64,000 nt of DNA from UBA1672 sp050633505 (GTDB lineage Bacteria; Pseudomonadota; Alphaproteobacteria; Micavibrionales; Micavibrionaceae), in NCBI GenBank assembly GCA_050633505.1, contig JBOEGQ010000004.1, forward strand, positions 605,446-669,445. The letters run 5' to 3'. Below, piece by piece: positions 1-8,661 of this stretch. The position numbers were made by a program, and so were the translations under genes. The notes beneath the pieces are model-generated. The model saw only the letters and a list, made by a program, of their open reading frames with translations, was not told the DNA's origin and did no database searches. Position 1 is the first letter of the stretch; every line of letters begins with the position of its first letter.

Positions 1-156
1 AGATAATCTTTGAAGCACCGGTTCCAATGCCCGTTTATTCATATTTGAATAGTCAACAATCGCACTACCGGGGACGGGTTGCTCTTCACTACCGTTATAG
101 GCGATAAACATCGCGGCATTCATTGCCAGATAGAGCTTATTTTGTATAAATTGCAT
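1..156 (-). CDS. Rrf2-family transcriptional regulator, 5' part only
   Basis: The reverse strand opens an ATG at 156 and reads 52 codons without a stop to the window edge. The peptide begins MQFIQNKLYLAMNAAMFIAY and ends ALEPVLQRLS, matching the first helix and the start of the winged helix of Rrf2-type regulators (the xRALEPVLQxL stretch). Rrf2 proteins bind DNA as dimers; members such as CymR and IscR control cysteine or iron-sulfur genes. It is transcribed away from cysG across a gap of only 83 bp, so I infer that it may control the sulfate-reduction genes. The C-terminal part, with any cluster-binding cysteines, lies outside the window. Confidence 0.7.
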   Translation of the reverse strand, partial: MQFIQNKLYLAMNAAMFIAYNGSEEQPVPGSAIVDYSNMNKRALEPVLQRLS

Positions 157-239
157 GGCGCATATATCACATAAAATTTTTGTATTTACAAGAGAAAAAT
201 GTTTATTTATGTTGCCCCGATGGTAAAGAGGTAAATTTT

Positions 240-1685
240 ATGGGCTATACGCCGCTATTTTTAAATGCAAAGAAACATGGTACAATCCTTGTGATTGGTG
301 GCGGAGAGATTGCCGCGGCCAAAACAGAGGCGCTGGCCAGCGTTGGCGCGCATGTAGAGATTATTGCATCTGAGATTAGCACAGGCCTCAAGATCCTATG
401 TGAAAAACACAATTTCCCATCACATCAAGTCAATTATGATCCGTCTTTTTTAGATGGTAAAAAGATTGTGATCGCCGCAACCGACCATGATAAAGTGAAT
501 GAGCAAATCGCAAAGGACTGTAACGCGCGCGGTATTTTGGTTAATGTCGTTGATAACCCACCACTTTGTGATTTTATCTTCCCTGCACTTATCAGACGTG
601 GAGCATTGCAAATCGCGGTATCATCCTCTGGAGTTTCTCCAGTTCTGGCGCGTATGGTAAAGCACACAATTGAACGCGTTATTCCTGTCGGCTTCACAAA
701 CCTTATTGATTTTATGCACGATAAAAAGGCAACTTTACGCGAACGCCTTTCAAAAATACAGCCACGCCGATTAATCGGAGAGGATATTTTCCACGGCCCT
801 ATCGCGGAAGAGCTTTACGAAGGCAATACAGATAAAGCCAACCTTTTATTCAAGACACTATTGAATGAAACAGAGAATAAAAAGCAAGGCGCACTTTACT
901 TGATTGGTGCAGGCCCCGGTAATCCGGATCTCATCACAATAAAAGCAACCCGCCTTCTTTCAAAGGCCGATATCATTCTTTACGACCGCCTTGTATCCCC
1001 TGTTATCATTGAGCAATATGGCAGAAAAGACGCAGAAAAAATTTCTGTCGGTAAACGGAAAGACCACCATCATAAAACACAGGCACAGATTGACGCACTT
1101 ATTGAACAACACCTCATCAAAGGCAATGTCGTTGTACGCCTGAAAGGTGGCGATCCGGGTGTATATGCCCATGGCGCAGAGGAAATCGCGATTGCAAAGC
1201 GCGTTGGCGCGCCATATCAAATTGTCCCGGGGATTAGCGCCGCAAACGGATGCGCCGCCTATGCCGGTATCCCGCTGACAGAACGCGGGGGTGCTGTATC
1301 TGTACGCTTTATCACCCTGTATACAAAAACGTTGCAGAATGATGATTTCTGGCTATCTGTAAAGCATGCACAGAACGAAACTTTTGTTTTTTATATGAGT
1401 ACTCCACACTATGCCCTGCTCTGCCAAAAATTGATCGAGCTTGGTTTCCCCCCACATACACCATTGCTTGTTGTTGAGCAGGGCACCACGGAGTATCACC
1501 GCGAATATAAATCAACCATATCCACCTTTGATGAAGATCTGGATAGCTCACAATTCGGGTCGCCCTGTACCATGATTGTCGGGGATGTCGCACGCCTTGC
1601 GCAAGATCATCAATGGAAAGAGCCCCCCGAAGGAAATGGTGAGTATTTTGCCCCTCTTTTAGAACAGGAGAAACGCTGTGCCTGA
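240..1685 (+). CDS. cysG: Siroheme synthase CysG (dehydrogenase/ferrochelatase plus uroporphyrinogen-III methyltransferase)
   Basis: This multifunctional enzyme turns uroporphyrinogen III into siroheme, the cofactor of sulfite reductase. From the chosen start the protein has 481 residues. An N-terminal Rossmann domain (VIGGGEIAAAKTEAL) does the NAD-dependent dehydrogenation and iron insertion, and a C-terminal SAM-dependent methyltransferase domain shows GAGPGNPDLIT, VRLKGGDPGVYAHGAEE and VPGISAANGCAAYAGIPLT. The reading frame is open from 180, but the ATG at 240 has an AAAGAGG ribosome site 9 bases upstream and matches the family start, so the shorter form is preferred. It is the first gene of cysG-cysH-cysJ-cysI and its end overlaps cysH by 8 bases. 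Confidence 0.93.
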   Translation: MGYTPLFLNAKKHGTILVIGGGEIAAAKTEALASVGAHVEIIASEISTGLKILCEKHNFPSHQVNYDPSFLDGKKIVIAATDHDKVNEQIAKDCNARGILVNVVDNPPLCDFIFPALIRRGALQIAVSSSGVSPVLARMVKHTIERVIPVGFTNLIDFMHDKKATLRERLSKIQPRRLIGEDIFHGPIAEELYEGNTDKANLLFKTLLNETENKKQGALYLIGAGPGNPDLITIKATRLLSKADIILYDRLVSPVIIEQYGRKDAEKISVGKRKDHHHKTQAQIDALIEQHLIKGNVVVRLKGGDPGVYAHGAEEIAIAKRVGAPYQIVPGISAANGCAAYAGIPLTERGGAVSVRFITLYTKTLQNDDFWLSVKHAQNETFVFYMSTPHYALLCQKLIELGFPPHTPLLVVEQGTTEYHREYKSTISTFDEDLDSSQFGSPCTMIVGDVARLAQDHQWKEPPEGNGEYFAPLLEQEKRCA

Positions 1686-2448
1686 TCAACAGACATTGGA
1701 TCTCTTGTTAGAAGAACTAACGCCTCTCACATGGGAAGAGCGCCTTATTGCACTGGGCAATCACAGAGATCTGGACATTCGTTTTTCATCAAGCTTTAGT
1801 TATGAAGATCAGGCCATGACCCATGTTATTGCCACACATGATTTACCAGTCAACGTTTTTACCCTTGATACCGGCCGATTATTCGAAGAAACATATGATG
1901 TTATCAGCGCAACAGAGAAGAAATACCCTGCCCTGCAAATCTCGGCATATTTTCCTGATTCAGTTGGCACGCAAAACCTGGTAACCACACAAGGCATTAA
2001 CGGCTTTCGTGATTCTGTTGAGAAGCGCAAAAAATGTTGTTTCATCAGAAAAGTAGAGCCATTAAACAGAGCCTTGAACGGTGCAGATATATGGATCAGT
2101 GGTTTACGCCGTGAGCACTCGGACAATCGTGGCGATTTACCTGTGGCAGAGCTTGATGAAGGGCGTGGAATTATCAAACTTTATCCCTTAATCGATGTTG
2201 CCGAAGGTACAATCAAACCGTATATTAAGCACCATGATATTCCCTATAACCTCCTCCATGATAAAGGATATCCTTCTATTGGCTGTGCACCTTGTACGCG
2301 CGCGATCTCCGCAGGAGAACATCCACGTGCAGGACGTTGGTGGTGGGAACAAGAGGACGCGCAGGAATGCGGTCTGCATATGGTTAACGGGCGCCTTGTG
2401 CGAACAAAAGATTTAACAGAAAAAGAGAAACAACAATATGCTCAATAA
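1678..2448 (+). CDS. cysH: Adenylylsulfate (APS) reductase, CysH family with iron-sulfur cysteine pairs
   Basis: This enzyme reduces activated sulfate to sulfite with thioredoxin-type electrons. It has 256 residues and a GTG start with AGGAG upstream, overlapping cysG. Cys120-Cys121 (KKCCFIRK) and Cys203/Cys206 (GCAPCTRA) form the CC...CxxC set that binds a [4Fe-4S] cluster in APS-type reductases and is absent from PAPS-only CysH. The catalytic ECGLH motif near the C-terminus (Cys231) is intact. The sequence therefore predicts APS, not PAPS, as substrate, even though an APS kinase domain is encoded at 29.6 kb. The end overlaps cysJ by 11 bases, which suggests coupled translation. Confidence 0.92.
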   Translation: MPDQQTLDLLLEELTPLTWEERLIALGNHRDLDIRFSSSFSYEDQAMTHVIATHDLPVNVFTLDTGRLFEETYDVISATEKKYPALQISAYFPDSVGTQNLVTTQGINGFRDSVEKRKKCCFIRKVEPLNRALNGADIWISGLRREHSDNRGDLPVAELDEGRGIIKLYPLIDVAEGTIKPYIKHHDIPYNLLHDKGYPSIGCAPCTRAISAGEHPRAGRWWWEQEDAQECGLHMVNGRLVRTKDLTEKEKQQYAQ

Positions 2449-3925
2449 AGATCAGCAACAATTGCTACAGCAGCTCTTAAGCACAACAAGCCATGAACAG
2501 AAAATCTGGCTTGCGGGCTTCATGCAAGGACAAATCGGGCAACTGGATGCAGGTGAAAATGCCGCTCCCGCGGTGAATAAGCCGAATGTTATGGTCTATT
2601 ACGCAACCGAAACCGGAAACTCAAAGGGGCTGTCACTTCAGCTGATGAAGGCTGTTAAAGCCGCTGGTTATAAGGTGAAGAGTGCTGCTGTTAACCGTCT
2701 GAAAACAAAAGATATAAAAACAGATGCAATCGCAATTTTCCTCTGTTCAACCCATGGCGAAGGTGACCCACCGGAAAGCGCACTCAAGTTTTTTAACGAA
2801 GTACAAAATGCAAAAGACGGAAGCTTAGACGGACTGGATTATGCCGTGGCGGGTCTTGGCGATTCATCGTATGAAATATTTTGCGGAGCAGCCACCGATC
2901 TGGATAAGGAATTCCAACGCCTTGGCGGTAAAACGTTTCAGGATAATGCCTTATTTGACGTTGACTATGCCAGTCATACTTCGAAATGGATTGAAGATAC
3001 GGTTGCCGCAATGGACAAGCTTGTCGGTGCAGACAGCGCGGCGAGTTCTGCCCCTGCTCTATCCGCTTCACCTGACGAGCACATCGTACAAACAGGCAAG
3101 GGCTATACCCGTCTTGAACCGATAAAAGGTACCATCAAATATATCGTAAATTTAAATGATATAGATTCAAATAAAGAAACTTACCATATTGAAATCGAAT
3201 ATGAGGACGAGATCATCTACACATGCGGCGATGCGGCAGGCATTATCGTACCGGATGATAAAAATCAGGGCGATGCAACCCCGCGCCTATATTCAATCGC
3301 ATCCTCCCCCTCTTTCCATGAAGGTGAGGTACACCTAACCGTTGCACTCTCAACCTATAAAAAGGAAGACGGAAGCACAGGATACGGTATCTATTCAAAG
3401 TACCTTTCAGAATTAAATGAAGGGGATGAAATTACCTTCTACATTTCACAAAATCAGATCTTTAATCTGCCAAACGATAACACCGATATCATTATGATCG
3501 GCCCCGGCACAGGTATTGCGCCATTCAGATCCTTTGTTTATGAACGGTCTGAACGCGGGGCGAACGGTAAAAACTGGTTATTCTTCGGGGATCAACATGC
3601 GCATTGTGATTTCCTTTATCAGACAGAATGGCAAGAACACGTCGCAACAGACGTCTTACATAAAATTGATTTGGCATTCTCTCGTGATCAAGAACATAAA
3701 ATCTATGTACAAGACCGCCTGAAGGAAAATGCAGACGAGCTGATAAAATGGATCGATAATGGCGCCTATATTTACCTATGCGGAAACAAAGACCCGATGA
3801 GCAAAGATGTCGATGCAACCCTGATTGGAATTATTGCAGAGAAAAAATCCCTATCCCAAGACGCTGCCGAAGACTTCTTGGCCGAACTGGAAGAAAATAA
3901 CCGCTATGTGAAGGATGTGTACTAA
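2438..3925 (+). CDS. cysJ: Sulfite reductase flavoprotein subunit, compact form
   Basis: This subunit passes electrons from NADPH through FAD and FMN to the CysI hemoprotein. Its 495 residues comprise a short helical N-terminus, a flavodoxin domain at about 50-195 (VYYATETGNSKG, STHGEGDPPE), an FAD domain with RLYSIASSP near 283-291, and an NADPH domain (GPGTGIAPFRSF, then YLCGNKDPM) ending in a C-terminal tyrosine. E. coli CysJ has about 600 residues. Here only about 15-20 residues separate the GDAAGIIVPD strand from RLYSIASS, so the helical connecting domain of about 100 residues is missing. The gene overlaps cysH and lies 63 bases before cysI. Confidence 0.9.
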   Translation: MLNKDQQQLLQQLLSTTSHEQKIWLAGFMQGQIGQLDAGENAAPAVNKPNVMVYYATETGNSKGLSLQLMKAVKAAGYKVKSAAVNRLKTKDIKTDAIAIFLCSTHGEGDPPESALKFFNEVQNAKDGSLDGLDYAVAGLGDSSYEIFCGAATDLDKEFQRLGGKTFQDNALFDVDYASHTSKWIEDTVAAMDKLVGADSAASSAPALSASPDEHIVQTGKGYTRLEPIKGTIKYIVNLNDIDSNKETYHIEIEYEDEIIYTCGDAAGIIVPDDKNQGDATPRLYSIASSPSFHEGEVHLTVALSTYKKEDGSTGYGIYSKYLSELNEGDEITFYISQNQIFNLPNDNTDIIMIGPGTGIAPFRSFVYERSERGANGKNWLFFGDQHAHCDFLYQTEWQEHVATDVLHKIDLAFSRDQEHKIYVQDRLKENADELIKWIDNGAYIYLCGNKDPMSKDVDATLIGIIAEKKSLSQDAAEDFLAELEENNRYVKDVY

Positions 3926-3988
3926 TACTTACACCTGATGTGGCGAATAATAATAATGATGTCAGAAGATTATAAGGAATGACAGATA

Positions 3989-5689
3989 ATGAGTGATGTA
4001 ACACCAAAAACCGATCCAAATGCGATTAACAAACCTGAAAACCTGTCTGAATGTGAAACATTCAAGGTCGAAAGCCGCGGCCTACGTGGTGATCTGGCAG
4101 AGCAAATGTCCGATAGCATGACAGGAAATGTGACAGAGTACGGCAAGCAGCTTGTTAAGTTTCATGGGTCTTACATTCAGGATAACCGTGACCGTCGCGC
4201 CGAACGAGATGAAAAGAAACTTGAATGGGCATATTCATTTATGATCCGTTTGCGTATTCCGGGTGGTGATATCAATGCGGGGCAGTGGCTTGGATTGCAG
4301 GAAAGCTGCGACACAAAGGCAACGGGCGTGGTTAAGATCACCACACGTCAAACTGTCCAGTTCCACGGCGTTGTTAAGGCACGAATGAAGCCAACGATGA
4401 AGGATTTTGATGCTTTGGGGCTTGATGCTATCGCGGCTTGCGGTGATGTGAACCGTAATGTCATCACAGGATCAAACCCACTTTTCGCACCGTATCATGC
4501 AGAGGTACATGAATACGCGACAAAGATTTCAGAACATCTTCTACCGCGTACAGGTGCGTTCAAGGAAATTTGGTTGGACGGTGAAAAACTCCCACAGGAT
4601 GAGCCAACGGAAACAGATCCGCTTTATAAAGAGATTTATCTACCGCGTAAATTCAAAGTCGCAATCGCCATTCCACCACATAACGATGTTGATGTTTATG
4701 TGCATGACATTGGTCTTATTGCCGTTGGAACAGGCGATGAGTTTCTTGGCTTTAACGTTTCAATCGGTGGGGGTCTTGGTGCCACACATGGTAACGCGAA
4801 CACCTATCCACGCCGCGGCGATGTGATTGGCTTTGTTCCAAAAGATAAGGCCCTTGAGGCATGCTGGCAGATCGCAGCCGTGCAACGCGACTACGGCAAT
4901 AGAGAGCAACGCAATCAGGCACGCTTAAAATATACGATAGACCGCCTTGGTCTTGATTTCTTCGTTTCAGAGCTTCAAAAACGTCTCGACTTTCCAATTG
5001 AGCCAGTAAGAGACGTTCCCGCCTTTAGCCATCGCGGAGACCCATTTGGCTGGGTCGCAGATCATCAAGGCAAATGGTACTATACCGCCTTTGTTGAGAG
5101 CGGACGAGTAATTGATGAAGATGGCTATAACATCAAATCAGCCATGAAAGAAATTGCCGAAACCGGAATTTGTGGCTTTCGCTTTACCGCAAACCAGAAC
5201 GTTATGTTCACATATGTGGAAGAAGGCAATAAAGCCCAACTGGAAGGAATTCTGGCAAAACACGGCATCACGATCGATACCATGAACCCAACACGCCGTG
5301 AAGCCATGGCATGTGTTGCCCTTCCGACATGCCCCCTTGCATTGGCAGAAGGCCAGAGATACCTACCGGAATTTGTAACCAAAATCGAATCCCTACAGGA
5401 AAAACATGGCATTTTGGATCGTCCGATTACAACACGCATTACCGGATGTCCGAATGGGTGTGGTCGTTCCTATGTCGCGGAAATCGGATTGGTTGGAAAA
5501 GGCCCGGGTAAGTACGTCCTACGCCTTGCTGGTGATTACGAAGGCGAACGCCTGAATAAAGTTTATCGTGAAGAAGTCAACGAGACAGAGATCCTTGATA
5601 TTCTTAATGACCTCTTTGCAAAATATGCCAATGACCGTAACGAAAATGAAAGTTTTGGCGATTATACTGACAGAACGTTATTTGGCTAA
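3989..5689 (+). CDS. cysI: Sulfite reductase hemoprotein subunit CysI
   Basis: CysI performs the six-electron reduction of sulfite to sulfide at a coupled siroheme and [4Fe-4S] centre. The 566-residue protein has the full length and the cluster cysteines Cys442 and Cys448 (CVALPTC), Cys487 and Cys491 (TGCPNGC). Their spacing of 6, 39 and 4 is the spacing of the E. coli enzyme. The substrate-side arginine-rich segments (KITTRQTVQFHG, GFRFTANQN) are present. It is the last recognised gene of the reductive operon, and CysG makes its siroheme. A 64-base gap separates it from cysJ, with an ATAAGGA ribosome site upstream. Confidence 0.95.
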   Translation: MSDVTPKTDPNAINKPENLSECETFKVESRGLRGDLAEQMSDSMTGNVTEYGKQLVKFHGSYIQDNRDRRAERDEKKLEWAYSFMIRLRIPGGDINAGQWLGLQESCDTKATGVVKITTRQTVQFHGVVKARMKPTMKDFDALGLDAIAACGDVNRNVITGSNPLFAPYHAEVHEYATKISEHLLPRTGAFKEIWLDGEKLPQDEPTETDPLYKEIYLPRKFKVAIAIPPHNDVDVYVHDIGLIAVGTGDEFLGFNVSIGGGLGATHGNANTYPRRGDVIGFVPKDKALEACWQIAAVQRDYGNREQRNQARLKYTIDRLGLDFFVSELQKRLDFPIEPVRDVPAFSHRGDPFGWVADHQGKWYYTAFVESGRVIDEDGYNIKSAMKEIAETGICGFRFTANQNVMFTYVEEGNKAQLEGILAKHGITIDTMNPTRREAMACVALPTCPLALAEGQRYLPEFVTKIESLQEKHGILDRPITTRITGCPNGCGRSYVAEIGLVGKGPGKYVLRLAGDYEGERLNKVYREEVNETEILDILNDLFAKYANDRNENESFGDYTDRTLFG

Positions 5690-5728
5690 ACCGCACAAAT
5701 AAAGAATAAAAAGAGTAAAGGTGATAAA

Positions 5729-6013
5729 ATGCTTTCACGTCTGTTTGACTATGCGCGACTTGCGCTTGGGAACACCCCTGATCAGGACACATTATCCAAG
5801 AATGTCGAATACCTTAGAATCAAAAAAGATTTTGCAGAACAAGGCATTTGTTACGCACAACCAATGTATAAAGATCAGCCATTTGATAAAGAGTCTGAGC
5901 GCGGGCGTGTTTACCTAAACTACGTGCAAAAAGAATATAAAAAATTTCAAGATCAGTATGACTTCTTCTTTGGAGGGAAAGACGATAATACGTCCCCGCC
6001 CGCACATGAATAG
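5729..6013 (+). CDS. Small unknown protein at the end of the cys operon
   Basis: The 94-residue protein starts at an ATG with AAAGGTG 6 bases before it and lies 39 bases after cysI on the same strand, so it is probably co-transcribed. It is charged and soluble, rich in Lys, Asp, Tyr and Phe, with no membrane segment. It has single cysteine (GICYAQP) and a phenylalanine-rich end (YDFFFGG). I do not recognise a family. Position suggests a small accessory to sulfite reduction, but the sequence itself does not show a function. Confidence 0.6.
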   Translation: MLSRLFDYARLALGNTPDQDTLSKNVEYLRIKKDFAEQGICYAQPMYKDQPFDKESERGRVYLNYVQKEYKKFQDQYDFFFGGKDDNTSPPAHE

Positions 6014-6093
6014 GTTTTTCTTTACACGAGCTGTCTTGGTCATATATATTCCCGCGCGCAGCTTAGAAAAACATAAAGAAGTCGGATAATCCA

Positions 6094-6363
6094 ATGTACG
6101 AAAATACAGCCAACAAGATCTCATCCCTCCTCCAACAGTTTAAAACCCGGATGCAGGCACCTTCTATATGGGAGGATGCAGATAACGTATATGAGGCCGC
6201 AAAGCAGGGGAAATTAATTGATCCTAAAACAATGAAGGTAGAATCCACATTCGATCCCGATACCGATGAAGGACAAAGCATCATAGATCAAACAAAGAAA
6301 AGACTAGATGATGCGGATAAAGTTATGGCATCTGTCTTTACACCAGACGCATTAGAATTATAG
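6094..6363 (+). CDS. Small unknown protein
   Basis: This 89-residue acidic protein has predicted helices at both ends and no signal peptide, membrane segment or cysteine. No family is recognised. It lies 80 bases after the preceding small gene on the same strand and 108 bases before the methylthioadenosine phosphorylase gene. Codon usage resembles its neighbours. The ribosome site is weak (AAAGAAG about 15 bases upstream), so both the start and the reality of the gene are less certain than for its neighbours. Confidence 0.5.
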   Translation: MYENTANKISSLLQQFKTRMQAPSIWEDADNVYEAAKQGKLIDPKTMKVESTFDPDTDEGQSIIDQTKKRLDDADKVMASVFTPDALEL

Positions 6364-6471
6364 CACGCTTCTCTACATTAAATTTTCATTCAAATGATAA
6401 TTACGCTTCCTCTTTCACCAATTGAACGATACATGTAGATATTATCAATTGGCTTATATGAGGGATATTAC

Positions 6472-7320
6472 ATGCTTGCAATTATTGGTGGCTCCGGCCT
6501 TTATGCTTTAGACGAATTAGACATTGTGGCAGAGCACGACATAGACACTCCATTTGGGAAACCATCCGCCCCGATTATTGAAGGCACTGCCTTCGGATCC
6601 AAGGTTTTATTCCTTCCCCGTCATGGGCGTAACCACCAGTTTTTACCCAGCGAAGTGAACTATCGCGCCAATATTTTTGCATTAAAAAAGCTCGGCGGAA
6701 CAACGATTTTAAGCATTTCTGCATCAGGATCTCTGCAAGAGGAAATCGCACCGGGAGATCTGGCACTTGCATCCCAATATTTTGACCATACACGCGGTTT
6801 TAGAAAACCATCTTTCTTTGGCGAAGGTATTACCGCGCATATTTCCACGGCACAACCAACCTGCCCCATTCTTGCGCAAGATGTATTAAAAGCGGCAAAC
6901 GCACTTGATCTGCCCCTACATACAGATAAGATATATGCCTGCGTCGAAGGGCCACGTCTGGGTACAAAAGCAGAAAGCAACTTTCTACGCAATGCAGTAG
7001 CCGCAGATGTAGTTGGCATGACCAATGTCCCCGAGGCATTCTTGGCACGCGAAGCACAGATGGGTTATATAACCTTAGCCATTGCAACGGACTATGATTG
7101 CTGGCGTGAAGACCCTGATGAGCATGTTAGTGTCGAAGCCGTCTTTGCCGTCTATAATGAAAACATCGGCAAGATTAAAAAACTGGTCTTAAAACTTCTG
7201 GAACACGGCATATCAGATACGCCGAAAAACATACGTACTGCACTTAATGGCGCGGTGATGACGCTTGACGCGCATTTAAGCCCGACACAGAAGGAATGGC
7301 TAGACGTATTACGCGCTTAA
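6472..7320 (+). CDS. mtnP: S-methyl-5'-thioadenosine phosphorylase
   Basis: This enzyme splits 5'-methylthioadenosine with phosphate into adenine and methylthioribose 1-phosphate, recycling sulfur from polyamine synthesis. The 282 residues show IIGGSGLY for phosphate binding, FLPRHGRNHQFLPSEVNYRAN, the MTNVPEAFLAREA segment and ATDYDCW. Aspartate in the last motif favours methylthioadenosine phosphorylase over purine nucleoside phosphorylase, which usually has asparagine there. The start follows ATGAGGGATATTAC. It sits next to the cys genes, which fits sulfur metabolism, and is followed after 30 bases by a small unknown gene. Confidence 0.9.
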   Translation: MLAIIGGSGLYALDELDIVAEHDIDTPFGKPSAPIIEGTAFGSKVLFLPRHGRNHQFLPSEVNYRANIFALKKLGGTTILSISASGSLQEEIAPGDLALASQYFDHTRGFRKPSFFGEGITAHISTAQPTCPILAQDVLKAANALDLPLHTDKIYACVEGPRLGTKAESNFLRNAVAADVVGMTNVPEAFLAREAQMGYITLAIATDYDCWREDPDEHVSVEAVFAVYNENIGKIKKLVLKLLEHGISDTPKNIRTALNGAVMTLDAHLSPTQKEWLDVLRA

Positions 7321-7350
7321 CAATTTTAAATTATAAAGGATACTCAACAC

Positions 7351-7785
7351 ATGAAAATTTTACTTGGCAAGGGTGTAGACCAAATCCTGTTTGGCTTCAC
7401 TGAGAAAAAAGCTATTGAACATCTGGGAAAGCCTGACAGCACCTATGAAACAGATGATGAAAACAAACGCATCCAGTATAATAATAAAAGACTGGAACTC
7501 ACATTTGAACCGGAAAATGATAATTTATTAGGATGGATTGAAGTTCATAATCCTGAGGCAGATTTATTCGGCAAGAAAGTTATCGGATTGCCACGCCAAG
7601 ATGTACTCGACTTTTTAAAGCAGCACATAGGTGAGCCCACGGAAACGGAAGATTACGGCTCATTCATATCGACCCATTACGCCGATCATTGGCTTGAATT
7701 GCAGTTTAAATTTGATCGTCTTCAAAATGTAAACTTTGGTTCTTTATACGATGTTTCAGGTGATCCAATCTGGCCTGATGAATAA
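7351..7785 (+). CDS. Unknown protein with two repeated LGxP-type motifs
   Basis: The protein has 144 residues, a ribosome site AAAGGA and a start 30 bases after mtnP, so it is probably in the same transcript. It is acidic and soluble. Two similar segments are visible: FGFTEKKAIEHLGKPDSTYE near residue 14 and IGLPRQDVLDFLKQHIGEP near residue 78, each a helix followed by an LGxP- or IGEP-type turn and a beta-rich stretch. This is the pattern of small internally duplicated alpha/beta proteins, sometimes found among immunity-type or SmpA-like folds. I cannot assign a function. Confidence 0.65.
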   Translation: MKILLGKGVDQILFGFTEKKAIEHLGKPDSTYETDDENKRIQYNNKRLELTFEPENDNLLGWIEVHNPEADLFGKKVIGLPRQDVLDFLKQHIGEPTETEDYGSFISTHYADHWLELQFKFDRLQNVNFGSLYDVSGDPIWPDE

Positions 7786-7802
7786 CCATATTCCTTTTAA
7801 AA

Positions 7803-7830
7803 TGGCCGAGCGTTTCTACACGCCCGGCCA
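7803..7830. terminator. Bidirectional terminator hairpin
   Basis: TGGCCGAGCG pairs with CGCCCGGCCA (one mismatch) around an 8-base loop, between two converging genes. The minus-strand product runs into TTTTAAAA after the stem, the plus strand into a weak A/T tract, so it best serves the peroxiredoxin gene and may serve both. Confidence 0.7.
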
Positions 7831-7860
7831 CATTATATAATATCTCTCAAAATATTATCT

Positions 7861-8502
7861 TTACTTCTTACCTAGTGCATTCATAAGATCGGCGTTCTTC
7901 GCACGATTTTTATAGTTTTGATCTCTGAACATATATGCAACTTCACCATTTTGACGAATAACAAACGTCGCAGGAATAGGAAGCTCATAGCTATCCAAAC
8001 CATTAAAATCATGTAGTGTTTTACCTTCACTGCTCATCAACCATGCATCAAAATCCGCGCGAGACTCTTCGGGAATACTCCACACCAAATCATAGAGGCG
8101 TGCAACGTCATTACCTTCATCACTTAATACTTCGAATTTCAGCATGTTTTTAACCGCCGTATCCTGCGCGCTCTCCGGCTTTTCAGGGGAAACGGCAACG
8201 AGCTGCGCTCCTAACGCCTGAAAGCTTTCAAGATCCGCCTGATAGCTCTGCAATTGTTCATTACAAATTGGGCACCATCCACCACGGTAAAAACTCAATA
8301 CAACAGGTCCTTTTTTTAACAGCTCGGAAAGACTGCGCATTTGACCATGTGCATTTGGTAAGGTGAAGTCAGGTGCCTGATCACCAAGATGAACCGCATG
8401 GCTTTGCTTATCCTTTGCAATGGCGTCAGATATGCCTATCCCTCCCATGGCAAGAACAGCAACCACCATGAACATAATATGACGTTTAAAAACCTGATAC
8501 AT
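7861..8502 (-). CDS. Exported peroxiredoxin-like protein (AhpC/TSA family)
   Basis: This is a thioredoxin-fold thiol peroxidase or disulfide protein of 213 residues. Residues 1-29 form a Sec signal peptide (hydrophobic run FMVVAVLAMGGIGI, then AIAK), so it acts in the periplasm. The redox site is SFYRGGWCPICNEQL, with the peroxidatic-type cysteine followed two residues later by a second cysteine (CPIC), and the downstream cis-proline region is PIPATFVI. The start has AAGGGAG upstream. Single gene, minus strand, ending at the hairpin at 7803-7830. A role in reducing peroxides outside the cytoplasm is inferred from the family; the substrate is unknown. Confidence 0.85.
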   Translation of the reverse strand: MYQVFKRHIMFMVVAVLAMGGIGISDAIAKDKQSHAVHLGDQAPDFTLPNAHGQMRSLSELLKKGPVVLSFYRGGWCPICNEQLQSYQADLESFQALGAQLVAVSPEKPESAQDTAVKNMLKFEVLSDEGNDVARLYDLVWSIPEESRADFDAWLMSSEGKTLHDFNGLDSYELPIPATFVIRQNGEVAYMFRDQNYKNRAKNADLMNALGKK

Positions 8503-8589
8503 ACAAAACTCCCTTAATTTTTTTCAAAGCACATAAACTTATTCGTCATATGATAAAGGAAGTTACAGTAAGATAAATATAAAAACGAA

Positions 8590-8612
8590 TAGCCAGACAT
8601 TTTGTCCGGCTA
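8590..8612 (-). terminator. Terminator of the large RTX gene
   Basis: On the minus strand TAGCCGGACA pairs with TGTCTGGCTA around a 3-base loop (one G-U pair), and the stem is followed by TTCGTTTTTATA. It lies 50 bases after the RTX stop codon and upstream of the peroxiredoxin gene. Confidence 0.75.
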
Positions 8613-8661
8613 CCCCTTTCTTCCCACAACATTCTGCTTCTGTCTTTTAAGCTATACCAAC

